Origin: Shewanella halotolerans
GTDB taxonomy: Bacteria; Pseudomonadota; Gammaproteobacteria; Enterobacterales; Shewanellaceae
DNA: 64,000 bases
Assembly (NCBI RefSeq): GCF_019457535.1
Contig: NZ_CP080417.1
Coordinates: 1,736,001 to 1,800,000, forward strand
Direction of reading: 5' to 3'
Shown here: positions 58,641 through 64,000 of the stretch, in pieces
Position numbering within the stretch: the stretch's first letter is position 1
Layout: each line of letters starts with the position of its first letter
Program-made: the position numbers and the translations under genes
Notes under the pieces: model-generated
The model's database searches: none
The model's input: the letters and a program-made list of their open reading frames with translations, nothing else
What the model was told of the DNA's origin: nothing

Positions 58641-60170
58641 ATGGCAAATCAAGCGCCTTCCCCGGCGGCGAATCCGCAAAAGAAAATTCATTTACCCGAT
58701 ACCTTAGTGATCATCTTCTTCGTGGCCCTGGCCGCCATGTTGCTAACCTATCTGGTACCCGTCGGCTCCTTCGAGACCCAGGAGATCCATTATCTTGCCG
58801 ATGGCGTAGAAAAACAGCGTAGTGTGGTCGACCCGAACTCGTTTCGCTTTAGCCTGGATGAGGCCGGAGAGCATCTCAAGCAGCCGGTCGCCCTGTTTGA
58901 GGGAGGCGGAGGCGTAGGTTTCTTTAACTTTGCCTTCGAAGGCTTAACCTCGGGTTCTAAATGGGGCACCGCCATTGGGGTGATCATGTTTATGCTGGTG
59001 ATAGGCGGCGCCTTCGGCATAGTGATGGAAACCGGCACCATAGATAACGGCATCATAAGGCTTATTGATAAGACCCAGGGCAATGAGCGCCTCTTCATTC
59101 CCGCGCTCTTTATCCTGTTCTCCCTTGGTGGCGCCGTGTTTGGTATGGGGGAGGAGGCGATCGCCTTTGCCATCATTATCTGCCCTTTGATGATACGTTT
59201 AGGCTTCGATGGCATCACCACTGTGATGGTGACCTATGTGGCGACTCAGGTGGGCTTTGCCAGCTCCTGGATGAATCCCTTCAGCGTGGCGATTGCCCAG
59301 GGCATCGCCGGCATTCCCGTGCTGTCGGGCGCTGGGGTAAGGGGCCTCATGTGGGCAGGCTTCACTCTGATGGGGGTGATCTTTACCATGCGCTACGGCG
59401 CCAAGATCCAGGCCAATCCCCAAAGCTCACTCTGTTATGAGTCGGACAGATATTTTCGCGAGCATCATGCCGCGAGCGAATTACAGAGCCGGTTTAACCT
59501 TGGCGATAGCCTGGTGCTGCTCACCATCTTGCTCACGGTAATCTGGGTGATTTGGGGCGTTGTCGCTAACGCCTGGTTTATTCCTGAAATTGCCAGTCAG
59601 TTCTTTGCCATGGGGATTGTCGTGGGGATGATTGCGGTGATCTTCAGGCTCAATGGTATGACGCTGAATCGTATGGCGACCAGCTTCAAACAAGGCGCTG
59701 GCACCATGCTCGAGCCAGCTCTGCTGGTTGGCTGCGCCTCGGGGATCTTGCTGCTTCTCGGTGGCGGCAAGCCTGATGAACCAAGCGTACTCAACACCTT
59801 ACTCAATAGCGCAGGCGGACTGATTGGCCAGTTACCTGCGGTCGCTTCGGCCTGGTTTATGTTGCTGTTTCAGTCGGTGTTCAACTTCTTTGTGACCTCG
59901 GGGTCGGGTCAGGCGGCGTTGACCATGCCTCTGATGGCTCCTCTTGCCGATATCGTCGGTGTGTCCCGCCAGGTGGCCGTATTGGCCTTTCAGTTGGGGG
60001 ATGGTTTTACCAATGTGCTGGTACCGACGTCGGCGTCATTGATGGCTACATTAGGTGTATGTCGCGTCGATTGGGGCATTTGGGTCAAGTTTATCTGGCG
60101 TTTCATGTTGGCGCTGTTTCTGGTATCTAGCCTTGTAGTGGTTGCTGCTCACTATCTCGGCTTCGTCTAA
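58641..60170 (+). CDS. YfcC family carrier (C4-dicarboxylate/DcuC superfamily)
   Basis: A membrane protein of about 509 residues with some twelve hydrophobic segments. LPDTLVIIFFVALAAMLLTYLVPVGSFE and the two symmetric motifs FGMGEEAIAFAIIICPLMIRLGFD and NFFVTSGSGQAALTMPLMAPLADIVGVSRQ are typical of YfcC/C4-dicarboxylate anaerobic carriers. The ATG at 58641 has GGAAAAG just upstream; an in-frame TTG at 58596 would add 15 polar residues. E. coli yfcC also lies near pta. Substrate unclear; basic amino acids or dicarboxylates have been proposed for relatives. Confidence 0.85.
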   Translation: MANQAPSPAANPQKKIHLPDTLVIIFFVALAAMLLTYLVPVGSFETQEIHYLADGVEKQRSVVDPNSFRFSLDEAGEHLKQPVALFEGGGGVGFFNFAFEGLTSGSKWGTAIGVIMFMLVIGGAFGIVMETGTIDNGIIRLIDKTQGNERLFIPALFILFSLGGAVFGMGEEAIAFAIIICPLMIRLGFDGITTVMVTYVATQVGFASSWMNPFSVAIAQGIAGIPVLSGAGVRGLMWAGFTLMGVIFTMRYGAKIQANPQSSLCYESDRYFREHHAASELQSRFNLGDSLVLLTILLTVIWVIWGVVANAWFIPEIASQFFAMGIVVGMIAVIFRLNGMTLNRMATSFKQGAGTMLEPALLVGCASGILLLLGGGKPDEPSVLNTLLNSAGGLIGQLPAVASAWFMLLFQSVFNFFVTSGSGQAALTMPLMAPLADIVGVSRQVAVLAFQLGDGFTNVLVPTSASLMATLGVCRVDWGIWVKFIWRFMLALFLVSSLVVVAAHYLGFV

Positions 60171-60194
60171 GAATAAGCCTTTAATTTTGGCAAT

Positions 60195-60224
60195 AAAAAA
60201 CGGCATCCTAGGATGCCGTTTTTT
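60195..60224. terminator. Bidirectional terminator between the carrier and receptor genes
   Basis: AAAAAACGGCATCC and GGATGCCGTTTTTT form a perfect stem with a TA centre between two convergent genes, serving both directions. Confidence 0.94.
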
Positions 60225-60242
60225 CATTTAAGTTCAGTGAGA

Positions 60243-62930
60243 TTAGAACTTCACTTCACCTTCTAGGAACCACTCACGACCACGTGCGTTGTACACTGAA
60301 CGTGGGTAGTGCGGCCAAGAAGTATCGGTTGGGTCGAAGTTAGGACCTGCATCGAACAGGTTAACTACGCCAGCTTTCACCTTGATAGCATCAGTGATGT
60401 TGTAACCTGCAGTCAGGTTCCACTTAGTTTGTGATGCCACTTCGTGTGCGCTCTCATCGAATGCTTCGTTGTTGTCGATAGCAGATTGCTTGAACGACTT
60501 GTACTGAACACCGTGCATACGCGCAGTGTGGTAAGCACCTAAGGTCGCTTCGAAGTCATCGATGTAGTAACCCAGTACAACGTTTGCACGGTACTGTGGC
60601 AGACCACCGTTTTCTAGATCGTCTTCAACTGGATCAGTTGGTGACAGTTGGTACTCAGACAACAGGATGTAAGTACCGGTGAAGTTAAGCTTCAGCTCAC
60701 CAATGTTGTCCAGATCCCAGCTATAACCAGCAGTGATATCTAAACCACGTACTTTTTGGAATGCCAGGTTCTGTGCAACGGCGTTCACGTGAGTGATAGT
60801 GCCGCTTGCATCACGAGTCAGCATGCTTTCGTACTGTTCATATTCACGAGCAGCCTTGCTAGCGCTGATGTCGCTAACCATGTCATCCAGTTTCCATTCC
60901 CATAGGTCGAATGATGCGTTGAGTGCATCACCGCCCCATACCGCGCCTATGTTAGCAGTGTAACCAGTTTCGGCTTCCAGATCTTTGTTAGCACCTGTTG
61001 TAGTGTCTACGTGCAGTTCTTTACAAACAGCATTCAGTGTTTCATCGCCTGGGTAGCCCTGACCTGGAGTACCACCAAGCGCTTGACACTGTTTGAAATC
61101 GATAACAGTAGAGAAGCCCTTAGTCGCATCGCCATACACGCGGTGCATGTCTGGTGCACGGAATACTGAGCTGATAGAACCACGAACCAATAGTTCGCTT
61201 AGCGGACGGTATTCAATAGTCAACTGTGGAGACAGGTTGCCACCGAAATCGTCATAGCGGTCATAACGTAGTGCCGCGTCGACAGTCAGTACGTCAAGAA
61301 CGGGTAGGCTCAATTCGGCATAAGTTGCCCAGAATGAACGCTCACCGGCACCTGAAGAACCACCAGTGGTCAGGATGTTACCTTTCTTAGACTCTGAATC
61401 TGTGTTGGTTTCATAGTCTTGCTCTGTGTACTCAGCACCGAATGCAAACTGAGCGTCACCCGCTGGCATTTCGAAGGCCATACCAGAGATGTTAGCCTGG
61501 ATGTTCTTCTGAGTAGACTGAGCCTTCTCAAATGGTGAGTAAGAGGCTTGTTCTACATCTTCTGCGCTCATGTTCTTCAGCAGAGAGTTGCCGTTTTCAC
61601 CGGCAGTGATGTAGTCGAACATGCCGCCAACAGTAGCATAACCACTGCGGAACACGTCTACGTTAGTACGGCCGTAGTTAACTGATGCATCCCAGCTGTA
61701 TTCATCAGCCAGTGTGCCTTCCAGGCCAGCGGTGAAGAAGTAGTTACGCGTCTTAGTTTCGCCAGCACGGTTGCTGAACTCATGTAGACGACGTAGGTAG
61801 TTGTAATCACCATCGGTTGCGTTGGCGAAGTCACCGCCTAGGGCAGTAGTCTTGTCTGCAAAAGTCTTGCTTAGATCGCCATTGCTTACGGTGACGCTGT
61901 TGCCTGCAACTTTGATGTCGTAGTCGTTGATCGCCATAGGCTCGATGTTAGTGGTAGATTTCGCTTCGGCAAAATCTAAACGACCTACGAAGCTAATGTC
62001 GTCAGCCAGCTCATAGTTGAAGTTGGTCGAGCTGATGAAGCGTGAGCTCTTAGGTTGTAGGTCGCGCCATTCTGAACGGTCGAAACCACACAGAGAGCCA
62101 GTCCACAGATAACCACCAGCTGTACACTCTTCTTCAGTCAGTTGACGTGCGCCAGTGCCAGAACCTACGATGCGAGCACCGTACGAGCTATAAGAAGAAA
62201 ATTCGCTGTGTGGGACTTTGTCTGTGTGAAGACCGAAGTTTTCACGATCAGTCGCTTTTAGCTGCTCGTTGTCGGTGAACTCGATGAAGGTCGATACATT
62301 ACCGCGATCAGATGAAGCACCCAGAGAAAGCGCGATACGGTCGCTTCCGCCGCCACCGTTAGTGGTGTCACCGTGACGGTACTTAAGTGCTACGCCTTCG
62401 AAGTCTTTTTTCAGGATGATGTTGATCACACCACCAACGGCGTCAGCACCGTAAATAGCAGAACCACCAGATTGCAGTACTTCGATACGTTGTACGGCTT
62501 CCATAGGCAGGTTAGCAGTATCCACGAAGTTATCGGTACCACCAGATGGCTTTGGATATTGGTTTAGACGCTTACCATTGATCAGTGTCAGCGTACGGTT
62601 AGCACCGGCGCCACGTAGACTGATAGAAGAGGCGGCTGGTGTGAAACCGTGAACTGACTGAGTGGTCATTGCACTGGTGGTTGAAGTTAGGCTTTCCAAC
62701 GCATCTTGAACGTTAGTGAAACCCTGTTTCGCCATGTCTTCTGCACTCATGACGGTAACAGGTGTAGCCGTTTCCATATCGGTACGCTTAATACGTGAAC
62801 CTGTTACTTGAATACGTTCTACGCTGTCTTCATCTGCCGAATAAACGGCAGGTACGCTTAGTGCTGCCGTCGCGGCACCACCAATTAATGCGAAACGAAC
62901 AGCTTTAGCCAATATAGAATTAGGCTGCAT
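60243..62930 (-). CDS. TonB-dependent outer-membrane receptor
   Basis: An 895-residue receptor. The signal peptide (MQPNSILAKAVRFALIGGAATAALSVPAVYSA) is followed by a TonB box-like VERIQVTGSRIKR. The plug domain holds SISLRGAGANRTLTLINGKRLNQYP and GSAIYGADAVGGVINIILKKD. The barrel ends in the aromatic C-terminal segment GREWFLEGEVKF. Two cysteine pairs (ECTAGGYLWTGSLC and KQCQALGG with AVCKEL) are in loops. It belongs to the larger TonB-dependent family common in Shewanella without a siderophore-specific motif, so the ligand (peptide, sugar or metal complex) is unknown. GGGAG lies eight bases before the ATG. Confidence 0.94.
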   Translation of the reverse strand: MQPNSILAKAVRFALIGGAATAALSVPAVYSADEDSVERIQVTGSRIKRTDMETATPVTVMSAEDMAKQGFTNVQDALESLTSTTSAMTTQSVHGFTPAASSISLRGAGANRTLTLINGKRLNQYPKPSGGTDNFVDTANLPMEAVQRIEVLQSGGSAIYGADAVGGVINIILKKDFEGVALKYRHGDTTNGGGGSDRIALSLGASSDRGNVSTFIEFTDNEQLKATDRENFGLHTDKVPHSEFSSYSSYGARIVGSGTGARQLTEEECTAGGYLWTGSLCGFDRSEWRDLQPKSSRFISSTNFNYELADDISFVGRLDFAEAKSTTNIEPMAINDYDIKVAGNSVTVSNGDLSKTFADKTTALGGDFANATDGDYNYLRRLHEFSNRAGETKTRNYFFTAGLEGTLADEYSWDASVNYGRTNVDVFRSGYATVGGMFDYITAGENGNSLLKNMSAEDVEQASYSPFEKAQSTQKNIQANISGMAFEMPAGDAQFAFGAEYTEQDYETNTDSESKKGNILTTGGSSGAGERSFWATYAELSLPVLDVLTVDAALRYDRYDDFGGNLSPQLTIEYRPLSELLVRGSISSVFRAPDMHRVYGDATKGFSTVIDFKQCQALGGTPGQGYPGDETLNAVCKELHVDTTTGANKDLEAETGYTANIGAVWGGDALNASFDLWEWKLDDMVSDISASKAAREYEQYESMLTRDASGTITHVNAVAQNLAFQKVRGLDITAGYSWDLDNIGELKLNFTGTYILLSEYQLSPTDPVEDDLENGGLPQYRANVVLGYYIDDFEATLGAYHTARMHGVQYKSFKQSAIDNNEAFDESAHEVASQTKWNLTAGYNITDAIKVKAGVVNLFDAGPNFDPTDTSWPHYPRSVYNARGREWFLEGEVKF

Positions 62931-63388
62931 TATGTTTCTCCCTGAGACTTATTTTAATTTTTGATTTGAACACTTATGGATTGACCGTTTGTATTCGATC
63001 TAAGTGTCGATCTTTATTTAGTAAAAACTTTTCAAATATTTACTTATATTGATAAATCTTTACCTCGTGCTCGATATAATCATAGAGAGGTAACAACTGC
63101 AACAAGGCGGCTACAGCCGATACGCCTGCTCACGCACTTAGATTTTTATCCTTTTTTTAACAAAGCAAAAACAATTAACATTGCAAGATGAGTGTTAAAT
63201 AAGCGATTTATTTCAAAATGCTTATGTTTGTTGCTTTTTGTGGTCTATTGTTTCTTTTGTGTAAATTTGGGTGGATTTATTTGTTTGGTTTTTGTTTGTG
63301 CTTATGTGCTTGGTTGTTTTTTATTTGTGCTGTTTGTTATTTAAAAAAAATACAAAAAATATGAAAAATATTGTGGAAATGATTTGTT

Positions 63389-63404
63389 TGTGACCAAAAT
63401 CACC
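63389..63404. promoter_or_regulatory. Candidate CRP site upstream of the TonB-dependent receptor
   Basis: TGTGACCAAAATCACC matches TGTGA-N6-TCACA at nine of ten fixed positions. It lies about 460 bases before the receptor start, which is far but compatible with a long leader or a distal promoter. Motif evidence only. Confidence 0.45.
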
Positions 63405-63598
63405 TCTATTAATGCCTGTTTAATTGTTTATATATTGTTAACAGTAAGGTCTGGGGTTATTAATCTCTAATACTAATGTGCGGTGTTTTTCTTAATTTAT
63501 GGTCTATTTGGTGCCCGTGATAAGTCATTACTATTAAGCTTGAGGGGTAGGCTTGTTAAATCTGTGTTGCTCATTTCCGCGGGACTATGTACACCAAT

Positions 63599-63635
63599 AA
63601 GAGGGGAGGAAAAGGAAGAGGAAGGAAAAAGGAAG
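63599..63635 (+). repeat. 37-base polypurine run
   Basis: Every base from 63599 to 63635 is A or G, arranged in irregular GGA, AGG and GAA units. No gene function can be assigned; such runs can slip in replication or form triplex structures. Confidence 0.8.
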
Positions 63636-63909
63636 TCACCTTGACGGGCGACGGTTTGTTGGCTGAGCAGGAGCTTAGCGACACTCAGGTGGCTTCGCCG
63701 GATTTGGCGTTAGGCTAATGTACATTCACCAAGCGCCTATTAATCTATGGCTCATTAACCTGAGTACACTCCGCCCTAAAGAGCGTGGTAGCCTAAAGAG
63801 GATAGAGAGAAGAGAGAACTAGGTAGACCGCATGCCTGGGGTCATTGGTCTACCTAAGATTTAAGGTTATAGATTTAAGGTTAAAGATTTAAGACTTTAG
63901 GTTTAAGTA

Positions 63910-64000
63910 TCAAGACTTTCTACGACAGCGCAGCAAGGTATGGCCCAATCCTATATTATCAATATCCTCGTCGACATAGAGGCCTGCCGATGAGATCAGC
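63910..64000 (-). CDS. 3' end of an unidentified gene
   Basis: On the minus strand, the last codons before a TGA at 63910-63912 read LISSAGLYVDEDIDNIGLG and continue HTLLRCRRKS. The peptide is ordered and typical in composition for a protein end; the alternative minus frame checked hits a stop after about 13 codons. The gene continues beyond the right edge. Only 29 residues are visible, so no family can be named, and the call could be wrong. Confidence 0.42.
   Translation of the reverse strand, partial: LISSAGLYVDEDIDNIGLGHTLLRCRRKS

Larger units (their letters stand above)
62931..63909. other. Long AT-rich upstream region of the receptor gene
   Basis: About 980 bases. Segment 63210-63350 has marked T and G enrichment on the plus strand. 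A CRP-like site is at 63389-63404. A purine-only run of 37 bases spans 63599-63635. An ATG at 63587 opens a 43-codon frame that includes this run, but it lacks a good ribosome binding site. Tandem AGATTTAAGGTTA units occur at 63857-63884, with a partial third unit. No gene is convincingly present. Confidence 0.5.

Noticed and set aside
63587..63718. 43-codon frame containing the polypurine run
   Set aside because: No proper ribosome binding site; the Lys/Arg/Gly-rich start merely reflects the purine run.
1..64000. tRNA, rRNA, CRISPR arrays, prophage or IS transposases
   Set aside because: I read the intergenic regions for cloverleaf ends, rRNA-like blocks, spaced repeats and transposase motifs and found none; the only mobile signal is the MITE-like element.

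Overview
The window reads as chromosomal DNA of a marine gammaproteobacterium of the genus Shewanella, probably one of its GC-richer members (an S. loihica-like genome is my guess; I cannot run a search). The evidence is the gene content and order: fadIJ, sixA, smrB/prmB/aroC, yfcL, mnmC/fabB, yciK, a VolA-type lipase, sohB, tesA/ybbAP, folX/yfcH, ackA-pta, yfbV, pflBA, plus family members I know mainly from Shewanella (DUF3360 permease, diheme cytochrome with beta-helix domain). I see no rRNA, tRNA, CRISPR array, prophage or IS transposase.

Layout. 1-2.0 kb: end of a MoxR/DUF58/DUF4381 operon (minus). 2.4-5.8 kb: fadIJ, the beta-oxidation multienzyme complex. 5.9-12.2 kb: an accessory stretch that interrupts an otherwise E. 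coli yfc-like neighbourhood. It holds a small membrane protein, a secreted protein made of thirteen 13-residue repeats with a 39-residue companion gene, and a 1438-residue membrane sensor with PAS, GGDEF and EAL domains. 12.3-25.7 kb: a pitrilysin-family protease, sixA, a MITE-like element abutting smrB, prmB, aroC, an MFS transporter, an ATP-NAD kinase-family protein, yfcL, an RNA methyltransferase, mnmC and fabB. 25.8-31.6 kb: yciK, a surface lipase, sohB and an AraC-type regulator. 31.6-36.8 kb: two diheme cytochrome lipoproteins, one fused to a beta-helix domain, and tesA. 36.8-45.1 kb: ybbA-ybbP transporter, yfcH, folX, an AI-2E-family permease, a methyltransferase and several small genes. 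45.4-57.2 kb: the anaerobic pyruvate block (pta, ackA, yfbV, pflA, pflB, a DUF3360 permease and a FocA-CBS fusion). 57.4-64 kb: a LysR regulator divergent from a YfcC-type carrier, a TonB-dependent receptor, a long AT-rich leader and the 3' end of another gene.

How the genes fit together. Two metabolic themes dominate. The first is fatty acid turnover: fadIJ, fabB, a lipase, TesA, with matching AAAC-N4-GTTT palindromes upstream of fadIJ, between yciK and the lipase, and upstream of the beta-helix/cytochrome gene, suggesting a shared PsrA-like regulon. The second is anaerobic pyruvate conversion to acetyl-CoA, formate and acetate (PflBA, Pta-AckA, FocA). There, perfect AATTGGT-N3-ACCAATT palindromes lie upstream of both pflB and the DUF3360 permease, suggesting shared control by a PdhR-type repressor.

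The most unusual items are the repeat protein with its small partner, the FocA-CBS fusion that keeps a strong internal ribosome binding site, the beta-helix/cytochrome fusion, the MnmC whose methyltransferase half has lost its motifs, and the MITE whose insertion abuts the smrB stop codon. All family names come from reading motifs by eye, not from database searches.
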